Shown here piece by piece: positions 1 through 10,038 of a DNA stretch of 64,000 bases. Source of the stretch: Bryum argenteum (Eukaryota > Streptophyta > Bryopsida > Bryales > Bryaceae); the NCBI GenBank assembly GCA_037043015.1, contig CM073324.1:22336097-22400096 (forward strand). The letters run 5' to 3'. Each line of letters starts with the position of its first letter. Position 1 is the first letter of the stretch. The notes under the pieces are model-generated. The model searched no databases and had not been told where the DNA came from. It saw only the letters and a program-made list of their open reading frames with translations. Both the position numbers and the translations under genes were made by a program.

Positions 1-758
1 TAGAAGAACAATACTACAAAGTATTATGTGCTAATATTTGTCTTTCAAGTGTATGTGTGAGTATGAAGATTATATTTCTATAAGACTCTCCTAAACATTT
101 AACAAGTTACGTAGTGGTAATGTGTAAATATAGATTTTTCATTTAATTGATCTTGGTAGATGTTCATAACTCCTGAATAAATATGAGTCATGTCCACGTT
201 TATGGCGTATGTTATTTTTTATTTTTGTAGAAAGTGATGTATCTTCAATATCTTATTATAACAATTCATAATACTACAAGATCAAATATACAATGATATA
301 TTATTTTAAGATGCGATTAGTTGATATTGACCCCATTTGATTTATATGGCAATAAAATTTGTATTGAATAAAAATAATCTTTGTGGAAGCGTTTTCTTAT
401 CCTCAAGTAAAGATTTTTTATTTAATCTTATTTGACCCTTATGATGCTATGTGTTTTGGCAAATGACACTAAGAACTTACACCCCCAAAATACCAAGTGC
501 CCTTCACAGTGAATTAAGACATTAGGCTTGTTCCTAAAGTTTGCAATTTGGGAATTAAAGAAAAATACGTAATTTAAACTAAAAAACACATGAACATTAT
601 CCTATTTTCTCTTTTAAGTTGTTAAACATCAACATGCCATAAGTAGTACAAAGTAAGTAACATCTTCCGGACCATGATAATAAGATTAAATGAATCATCA
701 ATCCATTCGCAAAAGTAACTTAAGTATGGTTATAATTTATAGATAAAATAAAGAGATC
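1..758. other. AT-rich intergenic DNA
   Basis: AT-rich sequence with no open frame of coding character, no RNA gene and no repeat I could pair elsewhere in the window. It ends at the TTAA that starts the MITE at 759. Confidence 0.5.
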
Positions 759-1065
759 TTAATCCCTAGATATCCTTGATGCGAAATTGCCTAAATTCTC
801 CATGCTTATAAAGCCCCATTTGAAACAATGTTTAGAAGATCCAACCGTAGGATCTTAAAGTTCACTTGAGTTTTTAGTCACTTGTAAAATTTAAACCGTT
901 GATTCTTTTCCATTAGTGAGATCGTAATGCTCAAAGCAAGGAGAATCTTATTTGGGCGGGAACCCCAAATAGTGTAATCTGGATCTTGAAAAACTTTAGG
1001 GGGTGGGGGGAGTTCAAGAAATTCAAAATGGTTGTTGGAATAAATTAGAATAGGGTTAGGGTTAA
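759..1065 (-). mobile_element. TTAA-flanked MITE, piggyBac-like family, diverged copy
   Basis: The left end reads TTAATCCCTAGATATCCTTG and the right end GGGTTAGGGTTAA. Read in reverse, the interior (about 825-960) matches the copy at 25979-26246: a stretch like GAAGATCCAACCGTAGGATC, a stretch resembling AAACCGTTGA, and a GAGAT..TAATG..CAAAG block in the same order and spacing. The left end aligns with the right end of that copy (TTAACCGCTAAAGGTCCTTG in complement). It has no coding capacity, so it is a non-autonomous element. The telomere-like GGGTTAGGGTTAA is simply the degenerate inverted repeat. Confidence 0.6.
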
Positions 1066-1154
1066 GAGGAGTGGCCGCCATCCTTAGCTCCCCACCAAGG
1101 TGCCTTCGGACGCCCACGCCGTCCGGGGAATTTTTTTTTTTAAAAAAAATAAAA

Positions 1155-1244
1155 AAAAAATCTAAATTTAGAATCCGGTCGCTCCGTCCGATCGGTCGGC
1201 GGACCGATCGGACGGAGCGACCGGATTCTAAATTTAGATTTTTT
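1155..1244. repeat. Perfect 43-bp palindrome with 4-nt loop
   Basis: Arms 1155-1197 and 1202-1244 are exact reverse complements around the loop GGCG. Each arm has a GC-rich core (CGGTCGCTCCGTCCGATCGG) and an AT-rich base (TCTAAATTTAGA) running into A or T tracts. The transcript of either strand would fold into a very stable hairpin. Perfect conservation of both arms implies recent origin or ongoing correction. It may be a foldback element or an inverted dimer of the neighbouring GC-rich unit. Confidence 0.85.
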
Positions 1245-1272
1245 AATTTTTTTTAATTTATTATTTTTTTCT

Positions 1273-1427
1273 TTGGTCGGGACGACCGCCCGGTCGACCG
1301 CCGACCGATCAGACGGCCTGGCCATCAGCCAATTTTTTTTTTTTTTTTTTTTAAATTTATTTATTATTATTTATTTTTTTTTCTCGGTCGGGTCGACCGC
1401 CGACCGATCAGACGGCCACTGCTCTAC
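1273..1427 (+). repeat. 99-bp direct repeat of GC-rich block plus poly-T tract
   Basis: An identical 26-nt block (starting GTCGACCGCCGACCGATCAG) occurs at 1293-1318 and 1392-1417, exactly 99 bp apart. Each copy is preceded by a long T-rich tract and TCGGTCGG. The same GGTCGG/CCGACC motifs build the palindrome at 1155-1244, so the whole 1120-1560 region seems to derive from one GC-rich unit amplified in both orientations. No coding function is evident. Confidence 0.65.
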
Positions 1428-1470
1428 CGGTCGCCCCGGGTTGGGCCGGTCGGCGGGCCAGTTGCCCGGG

Positions 1471-1557
1471 CCAAAGACCGGTCGCCCCGCCCAAAGACCG
1501 GTCGCCCGGGCCGAAGACCAGTCGCCCGGGCCGAAGATCGGTCGCCCCTTTTACCTT
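1471..1557 (+). repeat. 20-bp GC-rich minisatellite, four units
   Basis: Units start at 1471, 1491, 1511 and 1531, a strict 20-bp period with consensus CCAAAGACCGGTCGCCCGGG. Units 3 and 4 carry CCGAAGA at the start. It lies in a strongly GC-rich patch with AT-rich DNA on both sides. Confidence 0.8.
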
Positions 1558-1640
1558 AGGTAAATAGTCCAAAATCTCTAAGTCACGGACGCTCCCATAA
1601 CCCCCTGCGGACGTCCGGACGTCCGGACGCTGTGACATCC

Positions 1641-2313
1641 CTGATTAGGATATGCAAGGTGTTAAGTTTTTGGTGCTGAAAAAGTTTGGCATTACTTATG
1701 ATATGTGACACATGCTGTAGGCTAAATTGGCGCAATAAGTGATTATCTATGTTGGATAGTTTTTTTTTTTTTTTTAATTTTTTTTTATTTTTTAAATTTT
1801 TCTCTTTGAACCATAAATGATTATTGGTGTCACATTTGTAAGATTTCTGGAATAGAGATTCTATATCTTCTGACATTCCAAAGATTGTTTTGATTGTCAA
1901 ACAATGGCTTTTGCAATTATTTGGATGTCGTTGTTGGAGATGCATAGATGCAATAAAAACACTTGTCCACGCTACCCATGATCTTCCACTTTCAGTATAT
2001 TCATTAGATACACATCCGCATTTAGTAGGGGAAGTTGCATAGTCCCTCTCACCTTTTGCAATGAGTGGCAAACTAGTTTCTAATGTGAATGCTTCTAATA
2101 AAGTCTTATGAATATGACAACAAATGATCTTACAAATAGAAACATTGAAGGTCGAACTACAATGTGAAAGTAAATGTACCTAGGAGTAATTTTGACTACA
2201 TGTCCCATACATTGGATTCCACATTTCAATCCTATATGACTATATTATATCCTATTTGATAACAAGCCTAGAAAGATGCACCAATACATTATTCTTATTA
2301 CATCTAAGTGAAC
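1641..2313. other. Intergenic, no supported gene
   Basis: AT-rich with a T-rich low-complexity run near 1760-1800. A reverse-strand open frame covers part of it but is lysine-rich across the A/T run and matches no family I know, so I do not call it a gene. Confidence 0.4.
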
Positions 2314-3037
2314 TTAACCCTTAAGCGGGCCGAATGTTGATTTTCGACATTCTGGATGACACCACGGATGTTTGAACGCTCCCCGCCTTCTCGTCGTCGC
2401 GATTTTTCATCCATCGATTTTTGCCCTTTGTGGGTAAGTGGGGAATGTTTATTGTGGGCTTTACTGCCCTTCCAAATTTTATTTTCACAATTTACAATGG
2501 CGATTTTAGTGGCAGAATTCTTGGTTTTTTTAGGAGTTTCCTTCGTTTCGGTGTGAAGTTTTGCCATTTGGGCATTGAAATGGGGCAGTTGGGCATGGGG
2601 GCTAATTTGCAAAAGAAATATTAGTGGAAAGAGGGATTTGGGAAGATAAGTTATAATTTGGAAAGAAGTGGGAGGATTAGTGCATAAATGCAACTGTCAT
2701 GGCGGTTGAGCCACCAATTTCAGCCCCCATCACCAATTTGAAGGGCCCAACCTTAGAGTATTGAACACCATGAACTTATTCAAATTCAAACTTCTTGCCA
2801 ACATAATTTCTCCATGCCAATCCTATCCAGCATCAATACTCTAATGGAAATTTGCATCATATGGTAGCATCCATCAATTCACATTCAAAATTCAAACCAC
2901 CACAATCACACCTAAGATATCACATCAATCAATGCCATAATTTTTTAGTTTCAATTTGAATGTACATGAGTTTTCAAACAAACTCCTCCTCAGTTGTGTC
3001 CAACACACGTTCCTCCTATTTCTATCTAACACATATA

Positions 3038-3457
3038 ATGGAGAGTTCAAAAGAGAGGTTGCTTCATGATGCAAGGGAGGAGTTAGTAAGATGGGCTACA
3101 ATTGACAAGGGTTTGGGGGAGCAACAAGTGGGTTTTTTGTTAGAGCTTTTGGATAGAGATGTGTTACTCAATTTGCCATGTTCAAACAAGGTTGACAAAC
3201 GCAATACCTCTGAGGGAATTCGTCACCTGTTCTATCACCATGTTAGCAATATTTTAGGATGGAAGGAGAGGGTTTGTGAGGGAGATCCATTAGGAATTAG
3301 TTCTCTATTATATTCTTTGATTCGTCAAATCTGGCCTACTGAACACCATGCTAACAACGAGGAGCACAACACACCAAGTATCAAGGGAGATGGGGGAAGA
3401 GGAGACAATCAGCAGCTTCCAGGTATGCTTACATGTCACCAAATCTTAGTAGCATAG
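3038..3457 (+). CDS. Hypothetical ORF inside piggyBac-like element
   Basis: The frame is open from 2960; the start at 3038 is preferred because the first 26 codons look like leader sequence. It encodes about 139 residues with an acidic/basic helical N-terminal part (residues 1-50) and a Gly/Asn-rich tail. I recognise no domain. A plausible splice donor (CCAG/GTATGC) lies at 3421-3422, so this could be an upstream exon of the transposase or an accessory protein of the transposon. It is also possible that the frame is fortuitous. Confidence 0.3.
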   Translation: MESSKERLLHDAREELVRWATIDKGLGEQQVGFLLELLDRDVLLNLPCSNKVDKRNTSEGIRHLFYHHVSNILGWKERVCEGDPLGISSLLYSLIRQIWPTEHHANNEEHNTPSIKGDGGRGDNQQLPGMLTCHQILVA

Positions 3458-3489
3458 AATTTCCATGGAAATTGGGTTTCAACGAGCTG

Positions 3490-4190
3490 GGAGGATGGTA
3501 TCCAGGGTCAACAGCGAAGAAGGGCAGTCGTCTGCGAGCTGCTCCCATCGGACAGCAGAGGAAGAGATCTCGCCCAACGGCCGCGAAGTCCACCGACAGT
3601 TCCTCCATCGCACCAGAGCGGCCGCGAAGTCCAGACCAGCTGCGGTCAGCCTGCAAGGAGCCAACAAGCTGTTCCATCGGAGAGAACCCCGGCCGACAGC
3701 GGCCAGCGGAGCGTGGATCCACCGACAGCGCAGCGACCTGCAGCGACTCGGCGGAGGAGAGCGACCCAGCGGCGCGGAGGGGAGCGACCGAGCGAAGCGA
3801 CCCAGCCGAGCGGAGCGACCCCGGCCGACAGCAGCTTGGAGGGGACCCAGCGGCCGGAGATGGGAGGGGCATCGGCGGCGAGCGAACGGAGCCGTTGGGG
3901 ACCCCGGCCGACAGCAGCTTCGCCGAGGATTTCGGCAGCGCTCCCCGACCGCGCGACCTCCGTCTCCACCGACGGCGCAGTTGATCTCCACCGACGGCGC
4001 GGACAGCGCACCCCAACCTGTTCGACCTCCACCGACGGCGCAATTTTACAGCGACGGCCCGGACAGCGCTCCCCAACCTCGGTGAGGATCTCCACCGACG
4101 GCCCAAGAACTCCAAATGGGACGTGGGAGTAACCCGCCCGCAGCAATGAGGGGGGAGGATCGGCTTCGGGGTCCTAGACGCGCGCAATGC
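3490..4190. repeat. GC-rich degenerate repeat block in 5' part of piggyBac-like element
   Basis: Very GC-rich and almost free of stop codons in all six frames, so the long overlapping open frames here are not evidence of genes. Short motifs recur, such as ACCCCGGCCGACAGCAGCTT near 3821 and again near 3901, and relatives with AGCGGCC. A stretch near 3850 (CCAGCGGCCGGAGATGGG) reappears in altered form near 7365 beyond the transposase, so the two GC-rich blocks flanking the transposase share origin. Confidence 0.6.
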
Positions 4191-4606
4191 AGCCGCTCAA
4201 AGATCCAAATCAGGCACCAATCTCATGGACATGCAACGAAGCCATCATGTCATGAATCTGCCACAAGAGATTATCGAGCCTCTAGAAGTTAGAGTACTTT
4301 GCAAAGGCAACGCATAGATCCGGTAAAGTGAGATTGGAGACGAAGAAGAGGAAGGATTGATTCGAGTGGGTTAGGGGAACAACTACTAGCGATTTTTGTG
4401 TGTCCAATGTCGGCAAAGATTGATATATGTGGTGCAAATGAACAATGAAACTAAGCAAGTGCCATTTGGTGAGATTGCTCCCATCTTTGCTCACACCATA
4501 CTGCGAAAACACAGAAGAAGAATGCTTGGGGAACTCAAGAACCAGGGGCTTGATTAAAGCGATTCGAAGATTCGAGATGTGGAGAAGAACGAATTCTTAC
4601 TCCTAA

Positions 4607-6885
4607 ATGATGACCTTGGCGGGGCGGGGAGTCCTGCTCGGCGGGCGACCTGTGCTCCATCGCAGGGAATTTCGGAGACCAACGGTCAGAGGGCACCTAC
4701 CCCGGCCAGGCCAGCCCGGTCATCGGACCAGCCAGCGGCGCGGAGGGCAAAGACCCCGGCCAGGCCGGCCCGGTCATCCGACCAGCCAGCGGCGCGGAGG
4801 GCAGCGACCCCGGCCAGGCCGGCCCGGTCATCCGACCAGCCAGCGGCGCGGAGGGCTACGACCCCGGCCAGGCCAGCCCGGTCATCCGGCCAGCCACCGA
4901 GGCAGTGTTGGGCTACGACCCCGGCCAGCCAGGCAGCCTGCAACGACTCCGGCGAGCCAGCCAGGTCGACGATTTATTTGGATGGTGGAGCGGTGTTGGG
5001 CCCTCCAGCGGGCCAGCAACTGGCGAGCTCCAGAGGGTTCGGCCCTCCACGCACCTCGACGGGGTTGGGGGGGTCAGCCTCCAGCTTCCAGCTCGACGGA
5101 TGCTATTGGAGTGGAAGGTGTGGGGAGAGGGAACCGCCAGCCCGAGCCCATTGTGGGCCACAATCAAGTCTCCCATGCGAGAGAGCCCATTGTCGGGCAC
5201 AGCCCCGTATCACATTCGAGTTTTGATCATACAAGGGTAAGTGGGCCACATGGAAGGGGCAGAGGAAGGGGTGTAGGAAGGGGACTAACTAATTGGGATG
5301 TTGGTCTAAGTTTCAAGGAATGCTTTGAAGACAAATATTGGGGGAAATTTCGATCAACTTACACTCATGATAAAGTTGTTTTCACCGGACCTAGTGAGGA
5401 TCCTCCACGTGTTTTTAGGAAAATCTCTCCCGTGTTAGACTTGTTCCACAAATTCTTCACTAGGAAGACTTTGAGGAAAATAATGAGAGAATCTAACCGG
5501 TATGCCGCTTCTATTGACCCGACCACGGAATGACTAGGGGGCCAAAAGATTGGTGGAGTTTGACCGTGCCGGAGTTGGAGGCATGGTTGGGCATTAGTAT
5601 ACTAATGGGGTTAAAAATTTTACCTAACCGTAGATGCTATTGGAAAAGTAGCGAGAAATTTTTCTATTGTCATACTATTGCTAACACTATGAGCATGAAG
5701 AGGTATGAGGCTATAACGAAGTGTTTACATATTCATGATGATTCCATGGCCCCCATGGATAGAAATGACCCTAACTTTGAGAAATTAGTGAAGTTGAGGT
5801 GGCTAATTGAGGAGGTGAGGCACCAATGTGTGTCAAACTGGAATCTTGGTCAATACGTAACCGTTGATGAGCTAATGGTGAGATACAAGGGAATCTACGG
5901 CCATGGCATGAAGCAATACATGCCTAACAAGCCGGTAAAATTTGGATTCAAGATTTGGGCGGCCGCAGATTCGAAATCCAAGTACCTTTACAACTTCCAA
6001 GTCTACACAGGGGCGGATTTGAAGAAAAATCTTCGAACGGCGAAACCGGGGGAGGCAAAAACGGGGTACGAAGTGGTGATGGGATTGATGGACGGATTGC
6101 ATGGGCGGGGCCACGTTGTCGTCACCGACAACTTCTTCACTTCACCGAAACTCTTCGTCGATTTGCACTCCTTGGGCACATACGCCACGGGCACCGTGCG
6201 TTCCAACCGGATTGGTTTGCCGAGCGACTTGGTGGACAAGCGGAGATGGGTGAAGCAACCCCAAGGGAGCTCCGATTGGCACATGCATTGCACCGGTACG
6301 TTATGTTTTCTTGTTTGGGTAGATAAAAAACCGGTGCTTTTATTGTCAACCCATGCGGAGCCGTTGTCACCGGATCCGGAGGTGCCTCTCACGGTGCCCC
6401 CGTTATACTCGTGGGAGGACGGAGCACATACCCACCTCTCCTATCCACTTGGAGTACACCCGCATGATGCGGGGTGTGGATGTGAGTGACCAACTCCGGG
6501 AGTCTACACGGCCTTATCCAAGACCCACAAATGGTGGCATAGGATATTCATGTTTTTGGTAGATTTATCAATTACGAATGCATGGATCATTCACAAGCGG
6601 GAGAGTTTGGATTTGGGGCTTGGTGCTATGAACCATTTAGACTTTGTCACGGCATTGGCATTCTCTCTCATGGAGAATTGGCGGCGGGACCGGATGGGCG
6701 TGGTCTCTCAATGCACTTATACCCCGGGCACTCATGGGCTTGAGAAGGTTCCCCGAGCTAGACACCAATGTGCCACGTGCAAAGACAAAAAAAAACTTAC
6801 AAATTATGTTTGCAAGGATTGTGGTGGTGCATGGTATCACATGGGGGATTGTTTCAAGAAGTCACACTTTGTACTCCGAAGGTAG
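4607..6885 (+). pseudogene. piggyBac-type transposase (DDE_Tnp_1_7), frameshifted
   Basis: The product would be a DDE/D transposase that cuts and pastes at TTAA. The frame from 4607 gives an Arg/Gly/Pro-rich repeat region, a GRGRGRGVGRG stretch, then the typical N-terminal block (VVFTGPSEDPPRVF, FHKFF, IMRESNRYA) to a stop at 5533. The reading moves to the next frame at about 5530 (DWWSLTVPELEAWLGISILM). The catalytic region follows: first Asp in TVDELMVRYKG (about 5860), second Asp in VVTDNFF (about 6120), then ATGTVRSNRIGLP. After about 6420 it shifts again to give MRGVDVSDQLR with the third Asp, then shifts back near 6505 (KTHKWWHRIFMFL). The C-terminus has a Cys/His zinc-binding cluster (CATC, CKDC, H, C, H; 6768-6870). 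Three frame changes argue for an inactive copy. All catalytic Asp residues are still encoded. Confidence 0.88.
4700..4925 (+). repeat. 54-bp minisatellite, about four units
   Basis: The marker CCCCGGCCAGG starts at 4700, 4754, 4808 and 4862, exactly 54 bp apart, with a diverged fifth start at 4919. The period is 18 codons, so the array stays open in frame. In the frame that continues into the transposase N-terminus it codes for an Arg/Gly/Pro-rich 18-residue repeat. Confidence 0.85.
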
Positions 6886-7019
6886 TGGGTTATTCATCTA
6901 AATGTAACATCCCATTTCTTCCATCTTCTTTTGTTTATATTTGGCTTGTCTTATTTTTAATCTTTTTAGCTATGATTTTAGAATATCAATGAACTATACC
7001 AATGTGTTTTTTTTATCGA

Positions 7020-7450
7020 TTGAAATACTCCAGGGACTCCTGCTTTGCAGGTCCAGGGACTCCCATGCGAGAGAGCACCAGGGATTCCAGCGTGGCGAGG
7101 CATGGGGGGGGGGATTTAGTAGCGACATTTGTTTTGCCAGCATGATGGCGGGGCATCGGGTCAGCGGCAAGGTGGGGGGGGGGGTGATCACAAGCTCAGC
7201 CCATTCCACTGACAGGCGGACGACCAGCAGCGGGCTTTGTGGCAGCTGCCGGCCCGACCCCTTCCACAACGGCAGGCTTCTTGCCAGCTGCCGGCCCGAC
7301 CCGAGCGGAGCGCCCCATCACGGAGCATCGACGGCTCATAAAGCTCCTCCTCTTGTGTAATCCAGCGGCCGGGGATGGGCGTGGCGGGGGCATCAGATCA
7401 GCCCTTTTGGGGTTTGGTCCAAACCGTTTCCAAACCTGACAGCCCTATTA
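7020..7450. other. GC-rich 3' block of piggyBac-like element
   Basis: Follows the transposase stop after an AT-rich 3' stretch. It holds G-runs (7087-7097 and around 7173-7182), a repeated CAGCTGCCGGCCCGACCC (two copies, about 7245 and 7281) and segments shared with the 5' block, such as TCCCATGCGAGAGAGC (near 5170 and 7060). No coding frame is credible. Confidence 0.5.
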
Positions 7451-8056
7451 GATGGTGGCAGACACCTTTATCCGGAAGGACAGATTTTATAGTCTCTTTT
7501 AGCTATCCTCCCATTATTTTTGTATTTTGTGTGTTCTTCTTTTCAATCTATCTTTATAAAAGGCTGCCCCCTCTTACACCAACTCTTGTCCACGGAGGAC
7601 AAAAGCGTGGGTGGGCAGCCTTGAAACACTATTGAGAAATAGCTCTTTCCTCAACCCACATGCGTTTCAAATAGTACTATGTGCAAATGGAAGCTCACAA
7701 TTATGTTTTTTTTTTTGGAATAGCTCCTTTGCTTCATGCCGGATATTATTGTACTTGACCAAATTTGATTTTGAGGGAATTCTTGATACGACTTTTCACT
7801 CCAAAGTCTAAACTTGGTGACTGCCCCACTATTTTCAGCCCCCCATTTTTGCCTTCAATCATGTGGATGAAGTACCCCCCCCCCAACTCCAAATGGCATG
7901 AAACTTGGCATTTCAACTATTTACAAAAGGGAGAAGAAGATCCGTCGGTTAGAATTTAAGTTTACTGCCTCTCTTTTCTTTTAACGACCTTGACATTTTT
8001 TCACAAATTGGACCCCTCTCCAACTGCCCCGATGGATTGAAACGTTTAGGGGTTAA

Positions 8057-10038
8057 AACTTTAAGACGTGACTACAAGACTAATTAGAACAATAAGGTCT
8101 GAAGATCTTGTTTTATAGAAAAAAATATAAAAACATATTAGATATATTAGTAGAGTCCATAACATCCATATACATGAAGTACATTCTTGTTTGTTTTCAC
8201 CATCAAGATCCTAGAGACCACTGGTTTGATTGGGGCGTTGAAGAGATTATTGGAAGCTCGTATTTTTGGAGGAATGTAAATACTTATTAGAATGGCATTA
8301 TGATTTTTTGGGTGTTGAGTTTTTGGTGCTTTAAACTTTATGAAGGTTCTTGTGGTATAGGATCTATAGTAGTGTAGAGTTGGAGCAACAAATAGTTATT
8401 TTTATTTGATAGTGATTAATTGAATTTGGAAAATTTGCAATAGCTTAGCAAAATAGCCAATGTCATGTTATATGCACTCTTTCATTGTAATAATAGAGTT
8501 AGAAGTGGAAAAGTGTTGGCTACTATTATAGTTAGAAACATAGATTTAGTCTCTTTAGCTCTGAAAATAGTATTCTAAAATCTATAGTGTTAATCTCGCC
8601 CTAAAAGAATTGATTAGAGCTTCTCTTATATAGGTATGAGTAAATTGTGTTTTAGTATTGTGTGTTTGGTGATGTGTATATGTTGAAATCTCAATTGTTT
8701 GGCCAGTGTAGGCTGTCTAAAATAGAAGATACTATATCTTCAGGCAATTCAAAGATATTGGGGGCCTACACAATAACTTCTGTAATCATTCAAGGTGGTT
8801 CTTCTTGGTTGTTGAGGGATGCACACTCCATTTGAAATAATTGCTAGAGCTGCCCTACAAATTCTACTACGATTGCCTTCAACGTGCAAAACATCCACAT
8901 TGATACATGACCGCCAGATTCTCTCATTTACTTTTCAATTTGTAAGAATGACGTTGCACTCAAGAGAAAAATGATTAACTTGCAAGAAGGAGGGCAAGGA
9001 ACAAAATCTTCCTCCTTAATATTGTTGTTTAGGCCTCCTTTACGAGCAAGAACTAAGGCGTGCCAACATCTGAGCCTTTATCCATATGTAAAAGCATTTT
9101 TTCCTTGCAAGTAGGTTTGACCTCAAGTAAAGGTATTCAATGAATTGAATCATAGAAGATGGAATCATGCCACAATGCTTATATGATATTTGCATTGAAT
9201 TACACTTTTGGAGTTAAAAGTATAACCAATCGAGATATTTTTTCATAGAAAACCTATTTTGTCATAAGAACATGATAATTTTCATTTAATTATATAGAGA
9301 TAAATCATAAGTAGTCATTGGTTAAAATTTAATGCATGAGAGCACTGTTTGCTAACAAGGCTACTATAAAGAGCCCTTATTTTCAAATTGACCTTTCAAT
9401 TGTTACCCACATATTAAAGTTTAATAGCCATATATTAGACCAAAATTTGATCATATGGGAAACTTCTCAATTTGAGCAATTGATTACATGCAATACTTTT
9501 ATTTTTATTTTTAAATGAAAAAAAACACACATACATACAGGCTTCATACTTCAATGCTTCATTTGATAGCAATATATCAAAGTATTCACATAATAACATT
9601 GAAATACAATGACTAGTTCTTATTCTAAGGAGATTTGAATTAAGACTTGAGCACACACAAGAAAATGCACAAACAAACTATTAATGAATTTGGATCACAT
9701 TAGAGCATCCAAAAGTAATCATGAGATTTAATATGTAATCTGCCAAAATTAAGAATGTTAACTCTTGTATACGTGACTCAAACAATTTTTGAACATGGTA
9801 AACAAATATGTGATATCTTCATCTAAAAGCAAAAGAATCCATGTGAAGAAGTTTCAATTAGACAAGGGACGCTTCAAATGCGTATTTGCAATAAAAATAT
9901 CATTACTTCGTGTCGGAGATGCGACTGTTGGTAAGAAATAGTTAGGTCTATTGTAGGGTGTCTAGAATTTGTGTTTCAAGCCAACCTAAATATATGGCAC
10001 GAATAAATTTAAATATGTCTAAAGAGGGTAGGACAATA
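8057..10038. other. AT-rich intergenic DNA
   Basis: I see no gene, RNA or paired inverted repeat here. Confidence 0.4.

Larger units (their letters stand above)
2314..8056 (+). mobile_element. piggyBac-like DNA transposon, about 5.7 kb, degenerate
   Basis: The left end is TTAACCCTTAAGCG and the complement of the right end is TTAACCCCTAAACG, 12 of 14 identical. TTAA is the invariant target duplication of piggyBac elements and the following CCC matches piggyBac-type termini. No other TTAACCC-type end occurs between these two sites. Inside lies a piggyBac-family transposase reading in plus orientation, split by frameshifts. The element also carries a smaller open frame near 3038, two long GC-rich blocks (3490-4190 and 4600-5140), a 54-bp minisatellite and a GC-rich 3' block (7020-7450). 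The transposase damage suggests this copy cannot move by itself. The pairing of ends is inferred; the transposase is secure. Confidence 0.6.

Noticed and set aside
1051-1064. Interstitial telomere-like GGGTTAGGGTTAA
   Set aside because: Only two units, and it coincides with the degenerate inverted repeat of the MITE at 759-1065.
1583-2071. Reverse-strand open frame of 162 codons
   Set aside because: It runs through a T-rich low-complexity tract that gives poly-Lys, includes GC-rich repeat sequence at its end and matches no family I know.
2304-2693. Reverse-strand open frame of 129 codons
   Set aside because: It crosses the inferred left end of the piggyBac-like element, has no domain and no codon pattern to support it.
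3429-4187. Several long overlapping open frames on both strands, up to 252 codons
   Set aside because: The block is so GC-rich and repetitive that stops are rare in all six frames; the predicted proteins are low-complexity and mutually exclusive.
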